This document shows positions 8,326 through 17,571 of a stretch of DNA of 64,000 nucleotides, one piece after another; within the stretch, counting starts at the first letter, position 1, and each line of letters begins with the position of its first letter. The DNA comes from Paraburkholderia ferrariae NBRC 106233. Its GTDB lineage: Bacteria > Pseudomonadota > Gammaproteobacteria > Burkholderiales > Burkholderiaceae. The notes below the pieces were generated by a model. That model was not told where the DNA came from, made no database searches, and was given only the letters and a program-made list of their open reading frames with translations. The translations under genes were made by a program, and so were the position numbers. The stretch covers positions 34,855 to 98,854 of the forward strand of contig NZ_BAYB01000005.1 in the NCBI RefSeq assembly GCF_000685035.1, given 5' to 3'.

Positions 8326-9885
8326 ATGCTCAAGGCGTTCAGTATAAAAAGCGGGCTGACCTGTGTGATTGCGGTATTTGTCGTCATCCTCGGCATCTTG
8401 AGCGCCGTGGGGGGTGTCGCATTGAAGCAGAATAACGACGATCTGCGCTCGATGTACGAAGTCGATACCCGTTCGCTGGTCGCGCTGAAGACCAGCGATG
8501 CCCTGCTTCAGCGCGCGCGTGTTTCGCTTGACAGCTATCTTTCATTGTATGGTTTGGGCGACCCGGAACCGACGTTGTTATCAGGCGCCCGGCAGGATTT
8601 GAAGGATTCTGAAACGGAGTTCTCGCAGTATCTGTCGCTACAAAAAAGCACGGACTCGGAGGCGATACGACAGTTGGCCGCCAGTCGGCGGCTGGTGCTG
8701 GACAAATCGGTCCTGCCGGCAGCCGACGCGCTGGGCCACATGGATTTCGGCGGCTTCAAGGAGCTGCAGGGCAAGGCTACGCAGGATGCGGTGGCGTCTT
8801 ATCAGCGTGCGATGAAGGACCGGGAAAATGCCGTCGTCGACTCCCAGCGCGAGCGCTATGCGCAGGCACAGTCGCGCTTCCATTTGACGATTGCCGCGCT
8901 CGTCGGGACGGCGATAATCGCGCTCGCCGTGGGCGTGATCGCGAGGCTTGCCCTGGTGGGAATCGTGGTGCGTCCGGTAGCCGAAATCAAATCTCATCTT
9001 GCGCGCATAGCGTCGGGCAATCTTCAGGGCGACGTGCTCGTCGAGTACCGCAACGAAATGGGAACGCTCCTTGCCGACGTCCGGACAATGCAGGACGCAC
9101 TTGTCCGGACGGTGCGCAGCGTTCGGAGCGGTACGGAAACGATCAATCTCGGTGCGCAGGAGATCGCATCCGGCAACACCGATCTTTCCCGCCGGACCGA
9201 GCAGCAGGCTGCGTCACTTGAGCTTGCAGCGGCGAACATGGCGCAACTGACGCGGGCGGTGAAAAGCAACGCGGAGACAGCCGATGCAGTGAGCCGACAG
9301 GCATTGACTGCTTCGCAAACGGCTTCGGCCGGCGGCGAGGTGGTTCACGAGGTGGTCAGGACGATGCAGGGCATATCGGAGCATTCCGGCAAGATTGTCG
9401 AGATCGTCGTCCTTATCGAGAGCATCGCGTTCCAGACAAACATACTGGCTCTGAATGCGGCCGTCGAGGCGGCGCGAGCGGGAGAGCTCGGGCGAGGCTT
9501 TGCGGTGGTTGCCGGCGAAGTTCGAAGTCTCGCGCAGCGAAGCGCCCAGGCAGCCAAGGAGATCAAGCATCTGATTGACGCCACTGTCGGCAAGATCGCG
9601 GAAGGATCGCAGCTCGCGGAGAGCGCCGGAGCGATCATGACCGACGTCGTATCGTCGGTGACCACGGTGAGCGGCCTGATGTGCGACGTGCAACGAGCCA
9701 CGCAGGAGCAAAGCCGGGACATCGGGCAGGTGAGCGATGCGGTCCTGCTAATGGACAAAGCAACGCAACAGAATGCGGCGCTCGTGGAAGAGGCCGCTGC
9801 GGCCGCAGAATCACTGAAGCAGCAGGCAGCCTTGCTGGACGAGGTCGTTTCGGAATTCAAGATTGCGGCGCCTGTGGAGCGATAG
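8326..9885 (+). CDS. Methyl-accepting chemotaxis protein (Tar/Trg-like)
   Basis: Inner-membrane chemoreceptor (519 aa). It has a first transmembrane segment at about 10-32, a periplasmic four-helix-type ligand domain of about 155 residues, a second segment at about 188-212, a HAMP domain with the VRPVAEI start, and a cytoplasmic coiled-coil signalling domain. The hairpin tip near residues 365-395 reads SIAFQTNILALNAAVEAARA, the CheA/CheW-binding signature. The C-terminus ends in EFKIAAPVER with no NWETF-like CheR tether, so it is probably a minor receptor that relies on others for adaptation. Its place behind a sugar importer and galM suggests it senses the same sugar, directly or through YtfQ (inference). 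Confidence 0.9.
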   Translation: MLKAFSIKSGLTCVIAVFVVILGILSAVGGVALKQNNDDLRSMYEVDTRSLVALKTSDALLQRARVSLDSYLSLYGLGDPEPTLLSGARQDLKDSETEFSQYLSLQKSTDSEAIRQLAASRRLVLDKSVLPAADALGHMDFGGFKELQGKATQDAVASYQRAMKDRENAVVDSQRERYAQAQSRFHLTIAALVGTAIIALAVGVIARLALVGIVVRPVAEIKSHLARIASGNLQGDVLVEYRNEMGTLLADVRTMQDALVRTVRSVRSGTETINLGAQEIASGNTDLSRRTEQQAASLELAAANMAQLTRAVKSNAETADAVSRQALTASQTASAGGEVVHEVVRTMQGISEHSGKIVEIVVLIESIAFQTNILALNAAVEAARAGELGRGFAVVAGEVRSLAQRSAQAAKEIKHLIDATVGKIAEGSQLAESAGAIMTDVVSSVTTVSGLMCDVQRATQEQSRDIGQVSDAVLLMDKATQQNAALVEEAAAAAESLKQQAALLDEVVSEFKIAAPVER

Positions 9886-10255
9886 CGTTGGCGACGGCCG
9901 GTGCCCGAGGGGACGGTTCCGGAGCGAGAGCACCGACTGCTTGCCGCGGATGGCAGGGACTTTCAGATCTTGTTGTCATGCAAAACGCTGTAAGATCGGG
10001 CACCTGTGCGGCGTCTGCGGTGCTATGCTGCCTCGCGTTGTCATCGGGTGCGGCTCGTGTCTCGTCGCTTGATCGTGTGCGGCACGTTGCGATTCCGGTG
10101 CGAACAGGCTGTCTACGCGGGTCTCAGTGTAACGAGACGTAACGAGGGTACGCGCGAAGGCGGTTTGTGCATCAGTTATTACAAACGTGAAATATGCGGT
10201 GCGCGAGGCTGCGCTATATTGCATCCAACAAAATCAATCGCAAAAAGGTGAGTCC
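9886..10255. other. Intergenic stretch, no gene seen
   Basis: About 370 bases with no convincing reading frame. It holds a two-copy 10-bp direct repeat (GTAACGAGAC/GTAACGAGGG, 10129-10148) and a -10-like TATATT at 10215-10220 that could serve the small secreted-protein gene; I see no good -35 for it. Confidence 0.4.
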
Positions 10256-10597
10256 ATGAAGTTCGCTCGTGTTCTTGCAATGCTCGTCGGGGGCCTGGCC
10301 ATTGGTGCATCGAGCGCCGCGATGGCGGGCGTGAGCGTTGGCGTCAACATCGGCATTCCGGCCCCGGTTTATGTCGCGCCGGCCCCGGTCTATGCCCCGC
10401 CGCCGCCTCCGGTGGTCTATCAGCCCGCACCGGTCTATGCCGCGCCGGCGATCTACATCGGCTGGCATGGCGACCGCTACTGGGACGGCCGTCGCTACTG
10501 GAACCGTGGCGACTGGAACCGCTATCACGGTGGCCCCGGCTGGCACGGCGGCGGCCCGGGCTGGCACGGTGGCCCGCCCCCGGGACACTGGCACTAA
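10256..10597 (+). CDS. Small secreted Pro/Tyr- and Trp-His-Gly-rich protein
   Basis: Predicted 113-aa exported protein. ATG 10256 is chosen because it follows AAAAAGGTGAG and begins a textbook signal peptide (MKFARVLAML, hydrophobic stretch, cleavage near AMA-GVS, residue 23). An in-frame ATG at 10187 would put 23 hydrophilic residues ahead of it. The mature part has a Pro/Tyr/Val-rich half (repeats of PAPVYA) and then a Trp/Gly/His-rich half with several WHGG units and RYW repeats. It resembles low-complexity envelope proteins (YXWXX or WXXGXW type) common in Burkholderia. The function is not known to me. A strong terminator follows. Confidence 0.75.
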   Translation: MKFARVLAMLVGGLAIGASSAAMAGVSVGVNIGIPAPVYVAPAPVYAPPPPPVVYQPAPVYAAPAIYIGWHGDRYWDGRRYWNRGDWNRYHGGPGWHGGGPGWHGGPPPGHWH

Positions 10598-10647
10598 GCT
10601 GCCGCGAAGCCGGTATCGCGCACGCGCTGCGTGCGTAGCCGCAAAAG

Positions 10648-10674
10648 AAAAGCCGCTCCATGGAGCGGCTTTTT
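10648..10674. terminator. Bidirectional rho-independent terminator
   Basis: A perfect 13+13-bp palindrome, AAAAGCCGCTCCA / TGGAGCGGCTTTT (10648-10673), with A and T runs on either side. It lies between the convergent secreted-protein gene and fabI and can stop transcription from both. Confidence 0.85.
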
Positions 10675-10767
10675 CGTGTCTGCCGTTGCACGCACAATGA
10701 GGCGCGTGCTGCGCAGGCGGTGCGCGCGAGTCGTCGCGTCGTTAATCGCGCGCGCCGGTAATCGTCC

Positions 10768-11559
10768 TTATTCGCCGATGCCGGCCATGCCGCCCACCAC
10801 GGCGTTGAAGCCCGAATCCACGTGCACGATTTCGGCGGTCACGCCGCCCGCGAGGTCGGAGAGCAGGAACGCGGCCGTGTTGCCGACCTGCTCGATCGTG
10901 ACGTTGCGATGCAGCGGCGCGTTCTGCTCGACGAAGTCGAGAATCTTGCCGAAGCTCTTGATGCCGCTTGCCGCAAGCGTCTTGATCGGGCCGGCCGAAA
11001 TGCCGTTCACGCGCACGCCCTTGCCGCCGAGCGAGACCGCGAGATAGCGCACGCTCGCTTCGAGCGAGGCTTTCGCGAGGCCCATCGTGTTGTAGTTCGG
11101 AATCGCGCGCTCGGCACCGAGGTAGGTGAGGGTGAGGAGCGAGGCGTTATCGGATAGCATCGGCTGGGCCGCCTTTGCGAGCGCCGGAAAGCTGTAGGCC
11201 GAAATGTCGTGCGCGATGCGGAAGTTCTCGCGCGTCATGCCGTCGAGGAAGTCGCCGGCAATCGCCTCGCGCGGCGCGAAGCCGATCGAGTGGACGAGGC
11301 CGTCGAGCGTGCCCCAGTGCTGCTTGAGGTCGGCGAAGAGGGCTTCGATCTGCGCGTCGTCGGCCACGTCGCAGGGGAACACGAGGTTGCTGCCGAATTC
11401 GGTCGCGAACTCGGTGATGCGGTCCTTGAAGCGGTCGCCGACGTACGTGAACGCCAGCTCCGCGCCTTCGCGTTTGCAGGCCTGCGCAATGCCGTATGCG
11501 ATCGAACGGTTCGACAGCAGGCCGGTCAGCAGGATGCGTTTGCCAGCGAGGAAGCCCAT
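10768..11559 (-). CDS. fabI: Enoyl-[acyl-carrier-protein] reductase (NADH)
   Basis: Last reductive step of the type II fatty-acid elongation cycle: reduces trans-2-enoyl-ACP with NADH. The 263-aa protein is the usual FabI length. It has the [13 protein letters not shown] nucleotide-binding start, SIGFAP with Gly93, Tyr146, and the catalytic pair Tyr156 and Lys163 in [11 protein letters not shown]; the numbering matches E. coli FabI exactly. The start at 11559 has AGGAGAA just upstream. Gly93 and Met159, which contact triclosan in sensitive enzymes, are unchanged. It is divergent from the yej operon. Confidence 0.96.
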   Translation of the reverse strand: MGFLAGKRILLTGLLSNRSIAYGIAQACKREGAELAFTYVGDRFKDRITEFATEFGSNLVFPCDVADDAQIEALFADLKQHWGTLDGLVHSIGFAPREAIAGDFLDGMTRENFRIAHDISAYSFPALAKAAQPMLSDNASLLTLTYLGAERAIPNYNTMGLAKASLEASVRYLAVSLGGKGVRVNGISAGPIKTLAASGIKSFGKILDFVEQNAPLHRNVTIEQVGNTAAFLLSDLAGGVTAEIVHVDSGFNAVVGGMAGIGE

Positions 11560-11623
11560 GGATTCTCCTAATCAGGTCAATGCGTCGCGCACCGCCAAAT
11601 GCGGCGCGGCGTGGTTTGTTGGG

Positions 11624-11629
11624 TAGAAT
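11624..11629 (+). promoter_or_regulatory. Possible -10 element for yejABEF
   Basis: TAGAAT at 11624-11629, about 42 bases before the yejA start, in the fabI/yejA divergent spacer. No recognisable -35 lies 16-18 bases upstream, so this is only a candidate. Confidence 0.3.
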
Positions 11630-11670
11630 TCTCTCACAATTGATACGGCTCACCGGACAAATCCCTCTAC

Positions 11671-13605
11671 ATGACGACAGGAACGCCTGGCAGGGCAGCA
11701 CGCGCGGGGCGCACGCAGACGGTTGCGGCGCGGCTTTTTGCGTGGATGCGCCAGCGGGCGCGGCATGGCGCGATCCAGGGCGCGGCGTGCGCGCTGATGC
11801 TGGCGGCCATGCCCTCGGCGCATGCGGTGTACGCGATCGCGCAGTACGGCGAGCCGAAGTACCCCGCCGACTTCCGGCATTTCGACTACGTGAATCCGGA
11901 TGCGCCCAGGGGCGGCACGCTGGTGCTGGCCAATCCCAACCGGCTCACGAGCTTCGACAAGTTCAATCCGTTCACGCTGCGCGGCAATGCGGCGCCCGGG
12001 CTCGGCATGATCTTCGAGAGCCTGACGACGGGCAGCATGGACGAAGTGGCCTCGGCCTACGGGCTGCTCGCCGACGATATCCGCATCGCGCCCGACGGCA
12101 AGTCGGTGACGTTCCATCTGAATCCGCGCGCGCGTTTCTCGAACGGCGACACCGTGACCGCCGCCGACGTCAAGTTCTCGCTCGACACATTGAAGAGCCC
12201 GCAGTCCGCGCCTTCGATGCAGGCCTACTTCAGCGACATCGTGCGCGCGGTGGTGGTCGATGCCGCGACGATCCGCTTCGAGTTCCGCACGAACAACCGC
12301 GAGCTGCCGTTCATCGCGGGCGGCATGCCGGTGTTCTCGCACAAGTGGGGGCTGCGCGCGGACGGCAGCCGCATTCCCTTCGATCAGCTCGCCTTCGAGC
12401 AGCCCATCGGCAGCGGTCCCTACCTGATCGAAAGCTATTCGAACGGCCGCACGATCTCCTACCGGCTCGACCCGAACTACTGGGGCAAAGACTTGCCGGT
12501 GCGCGTGGGTACCAACAATTTCGCGCGCATCACCTACAAGCTTTATTCCGACGATGTTGCGCGCCTCGAAGCGTTCAAGGCCGGCGAGTACGACGCGCTC
12601 GTCGAAAACGTCGCGCGTAACTGGGTGCGGCGCGACGTGGGCAAGCGCTTCGACAGCGGCGAGCTCGTCAAGCGCGAGTTCCCCCAGCACAACGGCACGG
12701 GCATGCAGGGCTTCGTGCTGAACGTGCGCAAGCCGATGTTCCAGGACGTGCGCGTGCGCGAGGCGCTCGACCTCGCGCTCGACTTCCAGTGGCTCAACCG
12801 CATGCTGTTCTATAGCCAGTACACGCGGCTCGACAGCTGGTTCGCGAACACCGTGTTTCAGGCGAAGGGCCTGCCCTCGCCGGGCGAACTCGCGCTGCTC
12901 GATCCGTGGCGCAAAGAGCTCGACCCCGCCGTGTTCGGGCCGCCGCCGGTGCAGCCCGATACCGACCCGCCCGATTCGCTGCGCGCGAACCTGCTCAAGG
13001 CGCGCGCGCTGCTTGCCGAGGCGGGCTGGACCTACCGCGACGGCGCGCTGCGCAACGCTCAAGGGCAGCCCTTCGCGTTCGAGGTGCTCGACGACTCGGG
13101 CGGCGCTTCGCAATGGGCGCCGATCATGGCGCAGTACACGCGCGCGCTCGCGCGCCTCGGGATCCGCGTGGACTATCGCACGGTCGATTTCGCGCTCTAT
13201 CAGAAGCGCCTCGACGCCTTCGACTTCGACGTGACGACGATCCGCTTTCCCGACGTGCAGGTGCCGGGCACGGAAGAGCTCGACCGCTTCAGCAGCAAGG
13301 CCGCCGACGAGTCCGGCTCGGGCAACCTGATCGGCCTGAAGTCGCCGGCCGTCGATGCGATCCTCAAGGCCCTCGTGCAGGCGCAGACGCTCCAGCAGCT
13401 GCTCGACGCCTCGCATGCGCTCGACCGGGTGCTGATGCATGGCTACTATGTGGTGCCCCAGTGGTACAGCTCGACGCACCGCGTGGCCTACCGCAACACC
13501 CTGGCTTATCCGGCGAAGCTGCCGCTGTACTATGACGCGACGGACTGGATCCTTTCGGCGTGGTGGTTCAAGCCGCAGCCGGCCACCCCGAACCCGCAGC
13601 ATTGA
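11671..13605 (+). CDS. yejA: YejA-type peptide-binding protein of an ABC importer
   Basis: Periplasmic extracellular solute-binding protein, family 5 (644 aa), for oligopeptides. An unusually long n-region (about 35 residues) precedes the hydrophobic core (AACALMLAAM) with cleavage near SAHA-VYA (residue 52). A start at Met26 (11746) would give a shorter, more typical signal peptide; neither has a clear ribosome-binding site. The YejA-like blocks are AIAQYGEPKYPADFRHFDYVNP, FDKFNPFTLRG (start of the family 5 fold), GPYLIESYSNGR and YNV-like middle region. The order yejA-B-E-F follows on the same strand. In enteric bacteria this system takes up microcin C and related peptides; the native substrate here is unknown. 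Confidence 0.88.
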   Translation: MTTGTPGRAARAGRTQTVAARLFAWMRQRARHGAIQGAACALMLAAMPSAHAVYAIAQYGEPKYPADFRHFDYVNPDAPRGGTLVLANPNRLTSFDKFNPFTLRGNAAPGLGMIFESLTTGSMDEVASAYGLLADDIRIAPDGKSVTFHLNPRARFSNGDTVTAADVKFSLDTLKSPQSAPSMQAYFSDIVRAVVVDAATIRFEFRTNNRELPFIAGGMPVFSHKWGLRADGSRIPFDQLAFEQPIGSGPYLIESYSNGRTISYRLDPNYWGKDLPVRVGTNNFARITYKLYSDDVARLEAFKAGEYDALVENVARNWVRRDVGKRFDSGELVKREFPQHNGTGMQGFVLNVRKPMFQDVRVREALDLALDFQWLNRMLFYSQYTRLDSWFANTVFQAKGLPSPGELALLDPWRKELDPAVFGPPPVQPDTDPPDSLRANLLKARALLAEAGWTYRDGALRNAQGQPFAFEVLDDSGGASQWAPIMAQYTRALARLGIRVDYRTVDFALYQKRLDAFDFDVTTIRFPDVQVPGTEELDRFSSKAADESGSGNLIGLKSPAVDAILKALVQAQTLQQLLDASHALDRVLMHGYYVVPQWYSSTHRVAYRNTLAYPAKLPLYYDATDWILSAWWFKPQPATPNPQH

Positions 13606-13663
13606 CGGGATGCGCGCCGGCGCCGCCTGGGCCGCGCGCTCCCCACTCACGGACGCATAGATC

Positions 13664-14701
13664 ATGTGGAGCTACATCGCCAAACGCCTGCTGCTGATGA
13701 TCCCGACGCTGCTCGGCGTGCTCACGCTCACCTTCGCCGTGATCCAGTTCGTGCCGGGCGGCCCCGTGGAGCAGGCCGTGCGCGAGATGCGCCGCGGCTC
13801 GGAGCAGGGCATGCCGTTCGGCATGCGCGCGCATACGGGCGTGGACGCGCAGCAGATCGCGCAACTGAAGGCGCTCTACGGCTTCGACAAGCCGCCGCTG
13901 CAGCGCTACTTCCTCATGCTCGACCGCTTCGCGCACTTCGACCTCGGGCAGAGCTACTTCCACCACCAGAGCGTATGGTCGCTGATCGTCTCGAAGCTGC
14001 CGGTGTCGATCAGCATCGGTCTCTGGACCTTCTTTCTCACCTATCTGATATCGGTGCCGCTGGGCATTGCGAAAGCGGTGCGCAACGGCTCGAACTTCGA
14101 CCTCGTGAGCAGCCTGATCGTGCTGTTCGGCTATGCGATTCCCGGCTTCGTGCTGGGCGTGCTGCTGCTCGTGCTGTTCGGCGGCGGCACCTTTCTGCAG
14201 ATCTTCCCGCTGCGCAACCTCACGTCCGACGACTGGGACACGCTCTCGTGGGGCCGCAAGATTCTCGACTACCTGTGGCACATCACGCTGCCTGTGACGG
14301 CTTCGGTGGTGGGCAGCTTCGCGGTGACGACGATGCTCACGAAGAACGCGTTCCTCGACGAGATCCGCAAGCAGTATGTGATGACCGCGCGCGCGAAAGG
14401 GCTCTCCGAGCGCACCGTGCTCTGGAAGCACGTGTTCCGCAATGCCATGCTGCCGCTCGTGGTGGGCTTTCCGGCCGCCTTCATCGGCGCGTTCTTCACG
14501 GGCAGCCTGCTGATCGAGACGCTCTTTTCGCTCGACGGCCTGGGGCTGCTTTCCTACGAGTCGGTCGTACGGCGCGACTATCCCGTCGTGCTCGGCACGC
14601 TCTATCTCTTCACATTGATCGGACTGCTGACGAAACTGATTTCCGATCTGTGCTACGTGTGGGTCGATCCCCGCATTCAATTCGAACAACTGGAGCGCTG
14701 A
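13664..14701 (+). CDS. yejB: Peptide ABC transporter permease YejB
   Basis: Inner-membrane permease (345 aa) of the DppB/OppB type. It has an N-terminal transmembrane segment (IAKRLLLMIPTLLGVLTLTF), the FVPGGPVEQAV periplasmic start, and the EAA-like cytoplasmic loop RAKGLSERTVLWKHVFRNAML. The QGMPFGMRAHTG insertion is typical of YejB. The next gene starts two bases after the stop region (TTG 14703), so the two permeases are tightly coupled. Confidence 0.9.
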   Translation: MWSYIAKRLLLMIPTLLGVLTLTFAVIQFVPGGPVEQAVREMRRGSEQGMPFGMRAHTGVDAQQIAQLKALYGFDKPPLQRYFLMLDRFAHFDLGQSYFHHQSVWSLIVSKLPVSISIGLWTFFLTYLISVPLGIAKAVRNGSNFDLVSSLIVLFGYAIPGFVLGVLLLVLFGGGTFLQIFPLRNLTSDDWDTLSWGRKILDYLWHITLPVTASVVGSFAVTTMLTKNAFLDEIRKQYVMTARAKGLSERTVLWKHVFRNAMLPLVVGFPAAFIGAFFTGSLLIETLFSLDGLGLLSYESVVRRDYPVVLGTLYLFTLIGLLTKLISDLCYVWVDPRIQFEQLER

Positions 14702-14702
14702 G

Positions 14703-15812
14703 TTGAACCGAGCCCGTGCCGGCCTCGAGCCCGAACTGCGCACCGAGTCCGTTGCCGCCTTCAAGTCGCCCACGCCCGCGCGGCGCGTGTGGGCGCGTTT
14801 CAGGCAGCAGCGGCTCGGCTACTGGAGCCTGATCGTGTTTGTCGTCGCCTTCGCGGCGAGCCTCGCGGGGCCGCTCTGGTGCAACGACAAGCCGCTCGTC
14901 GTACGCTACGACGGGCATCTGTATTTCCCGCTCTTCAAGGCGTATCCGGAGACGACCTTCGGCGGCGACTTCCCGACGCCCGCCGACTATCTCGACCCGT
15001 ATATCCGCCATCGCTTCGATGCTCCCGGCAACTTCGCGATCTATCCGCCGAACCCGTACTACTACGACACGCTCAACTACTTCTCGAAGGTGCCGAACCC
15101 GGCGCCGCCTTCGCGCCAGAACTGGCTCGGCACCGACGCGAGCGGGCGCGACCTGTTCGCGCGGCTGCTCTACGGCTTTCGCGTGTCGGTGGAGTTCGCG
15201 CTGGTGCTGACCGCGATCGGCACGCTGCTCGGGGTGCTGGCGGGCGCGGTGCAGGGTTACTTCGGCGGCAAGACCGATATCGTGGGGCAGCGGCTCATCG
15301 AGATCTGGAGCGCGATGCCGGAACTCTATCTGCTCATCATTTTCGCTTCGATCTTCGAGCCGGGCTTCATCCTGCTGATCGTGCTGCTCTCGCTGTTCGG
15401 CTGGATCGGCCTGTCCGACTACGTGCGCGCGGAGTGCCTGCGCAACCGCAACCAGGACTACGTGCTCGCCGCGCGCGCGATGGGCCTCTCGAACTGGCAG
15501 ATCATCTGGCGCCACGTGCTGCCCAACAGCCTCACGCCCGTCATCACTTTCCTGCCGTTTCGCATGAGCGGGTCGATTCTCGCGCTCACGAGCCTCGATT
15601 TTCTCGGCCTGGGCGTGCCGCCGCCCACGCCGAGCCTCGGCGAGCTGCTCGCGCAGGGCAAGGCGAATCTCGACGCATGGTGGATCGCCATGTCCACGTT
15701 CAGCGTGCTGGTGCTCACGCTGCTCCTGCTCACGTTCATGGGCGATGCGCTGCGCAACGCGCTCGACACGCGCATTGCCGATGCCATGAAGGCAGGAGGC
15801 AACCAGCAATGA
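14703..15812 (+). CDS. yejE: Peptide ABC transporter permease YejE
   Basis: Second permease (369 aa), OppC/DppC type. It begins with TTG at 14703, one base after the yejB stop; the reading frame up to there and the family start (short polar N-terminus, then WARFRQQRLGYWSLIVF) support this. The large periplasmic insertion after the first membrane segment contains NYFSKVPNPAPPSRQNWLGTDASGRDLFARLLYG, which I give in parts: the LGTDASGRD motif is the family hallmark. The EAA loop is RAMGLSNWQIIWRHVLPNSL. The stop overlaps yejF (ATGA). Confidence 0.9.
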   Translation: MNRARAGLEPELRTESVAAFKSPTPARRVWARFRQQRLGYWSLIVFVVAFAASLAGPLWCNDKPLVVRYDGHLYFPLFKAYPETTFGGDFPTPADYLDPYIRHRFDAPGNFAIYPPNPYYYDTLNYFSKVPNPAPPSRQNWLGTDASGRDLFARLLYGFRVSVEFALVLTAIGTLLGVLAGAVQGYFGGKTDIVGQRLIEIWSAMPELYLLIIFASIFEPGFILLIVLLSLFGWIGLSDYVRAECLRNRNQDYVLAARAMGLSNWQIIWRHVLPNSLTPVITFLPFRMSGSILALTSLDFLGLGVPPPTPSLGELLAQGKANLDAWWIAMSTFSVLVLTLLLLTFMGDALRNALDTRIADAMKAGGNQQ

Positions 15813-17434
15813 GCGCACTGCCGGAAACCTTCGAAACGCCGCTGCTCGCCATCGAGCGCTTGTCGGTGCGTTTTGGCGAGACGCTCGCGGTGGACGACGT
15901 ATCGCTCGCGATCGGGCGCGGCGAGCGCGTGGCGCTCGTGGGCGAGTCGGGCTCGGGCAAGACCGTGACGGCGCTCGCGGTGCTGCGCCTGTTGCGCGAC
16001 GCCGAACTGTCGGGCGCGATCCGCTTCAATGGCGACGATCTGCTCGCGAAGAGCGAGCGTGCGATGCGCGGCCTGCGCGGCAGCGACATCGGCATGATCT
16101 TCCAGGAGCCGATGACGGCGCTCAATCCGCTCTATACGATTGGCGAGCAGATTGCCGAGACCATCATGGTCCACGACCGGGTGACGAAGAAGGAGGCCTA
16201 CGCGCGCGCCGTCGGGCTGCTCGAGCGCACGGGCATACCGGAGCCGCAGCGGCGCATCGCCAGCTATCCGCACCAGCTTTCGGGCGGGCAGCGGCAGCGC
16301 GTGATGATCGCCATGGCGCTCGCGTGCCGGCCGCGCCTCTTGCTCGCCGACGAGCCCACCACGGCGCTCGACGTGACGATCCGCGGCCAGATCGTCGATC
16401 TGCTGCTCGAACTGCAGCGCGACGAAGCGCGCAAGCCCGGCGGCGGCATGGCGGTGCTGCTCATCACGCACGACCTGAATCTCGTGCGCCGCTTCGCGCA
16501 GCGGGTCGCGGTGATGGAGAAGGGCAAGCTCGTCGAAGCCGGCACCGTCGAGCAGATTTTCGAGGCGCCGCAGCACCCCTACACGCAGCGGCTCATCGCG
16601 AGCCGGCCGGAGCGCCACGTGCTGCCGGTGCTGCCGCTGGCCCCCGTGCTGCTGGAGGCGAAGGCGGTCATGGTCGATTTCGCCACGAAGCTGCCGGGCT
16701 TCACCGGCTGGTGGCGCAAGGGGCGCTTTCGGGCCGTGAACGATGCGAACGTTTCGGTGCGGCAGGGCGAGACGCTCGGGATCGTCGGCGAATCCGGATC
16801 GGGAAAGACGACGCTCGCGATGGCCATGCTGGGCCTGCAACGGATCGCGGGCGGCCAGATCGAGTTCCAGGGGCGGCCGCTCGGGAGCTATCAGGGGCAC
16901 GGCAAGCTCGAATTGCGCTCGCATCTGCAGGTGGTCTTTCAGGACCCCTTCAGCTCGCTTTCGCCGCGGCAGACCATCGAGCGCATTGTCGGGGAAGGGC
17001 TCGCGCTGCACCGGCCGGACCTGAGCGCCGAGGAGCGCAGAAAGCGCATCGTTGCCACCCTGCGCGAAGTCGGGCTCGACCGCACGGTGCTGCAGCGCTA
17101 TCCGCACGAGTTCTCGGGTGGCCAGCGCCAGCGCATTGCGATTGCCCGCACGCTCGTACTGGAGCCGCGCGTCCTTGTCCTCGATGAACCCACCAGCGCG
17201 CTCGACGTCTCGATCCAGCAACAAGTGTTGCGCCTGCTCACGGAACTGCAACGCAAATACAACCTGGCCTACGTCTTCATCAGCCACGACCTCGAAGTGA
17301 TCGGCGCGATGGCGCACCGGGTCGCGGTGATGCAGAACGGGGCGATCGTCGAAGCCGGCGACGTCGCGAAAATATTCGATGATCCCACGCACCCTTACAC
17401 ACGTAAGCTATTGAAAGCGGCGTTGACTTCATGA
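15809..17434 (+). CDS. yejF: Peptide ABC transporter ATPase YejF (fused, two domains)
   Basis: Double ATPase (541 aa) that drives the Yej importer. Walker A GESGSGKT occurs twice (about residues 45-52 and 328-335). The ABC signatures are [15 protein letters not shown] and [15 protein letters not shown], and the Walker B boxes are [12 protein letters not shown] and [12 protein letters not shown]. Each half ends with the oligopeptide-transporter motif HPYTQRLI or [11 protein letters not shown] 15809 overlaps the yejE stop. The whole operon is intact. Confidence 0.92.
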   Translation: MSALPETFETPLLAIERLSVRFGETLAVDDVSLAIGRGERVALVGESGSGKTVTALAVLRLLRDAELSGAIRFNGDDLLAKSERAMRGLRGSDIGMIFQEPMTALNPLYTIGEQIAETIMVHDRVTKKEAYARAVGLLERTGIPEPQRRIASYPHQLSGGQRQRVMIAMALACRPRLLLADEPTTALDVTIRGQIVDLLLELQRDEARKPGGGMAVLLITHDLNLVRRFAQRVAVMEKGKLVEAGTVEQIFEAPQHPYTQRLIASRPERHVLPVLPLAPVLLEAKAVMVDFATKLPGFTGWWRKGRFRAVNDANVSVRQGETLGIVGESGSGKTTLAMAMLGLQRIAGGQIEFQGRPLGSYQGHGKLELRSHLQVVFQDPFSSLSPRQTIERIVGEGLALHRPDLSAEERRKRIVATLREVGLDRTVLQRYPHEFSGGQRQRIAIARTLVLEPRVLVLDEPTSALDVSIQQQVLRLLTELQRKYNLAYVFISHDLEVIGAMAHRVAVMQNGAIVEAGDVAKIFDDPTHPYTRKLLKAALTS

Positions 17435-17455
17435 CATTCACCAAACATTCACCAA
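17434..17455. repeat. 11-bp tandem repeat, two copies, after yejF
   Basis: ACATTCACCAA at 17434-17444 and again at 17445-17455, perfect and adjacent, starting at the yejF stop codon. It lies 37 bases before the promoter of the NlpC/P60 gene and could be a binding site or a neutral slippage product. Confidence 0.5.
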
Positions 17456-17491
17456 TGATGTGCGTATCGCGATTGTATTTTTCTATTTGTT

Positions 17492-17520
17492 TTGACACAC
17501 AAATACTTACTGGCTAGTAT
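17492..17520 (+). promoter_or_regulatory. Sigma70-type promoter of the NlpC/P60 gene
   Basis: TTGACA (17492-17497), 17-base spacer, TAGTAT (17515-17520). The -35 is perfect and the -10 matches 4 of 6; the spacing is ideal. Transcription would start near 17527, about 45 bases before the start codon. Confidence 0.75.
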
Positions 17521-17571
17521 CGTCCAAACTTTTCACTAACCCCCTGATTCGCGGGCAATTTCTACCGACCA

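Noticed and set aside
15458..17392. Long minus-strand frame opposite yejF
   Set aside because: Composition is His/Arg/Gln-rich shadow sequence with no domain; yejF on the plus strand is unambiguous.
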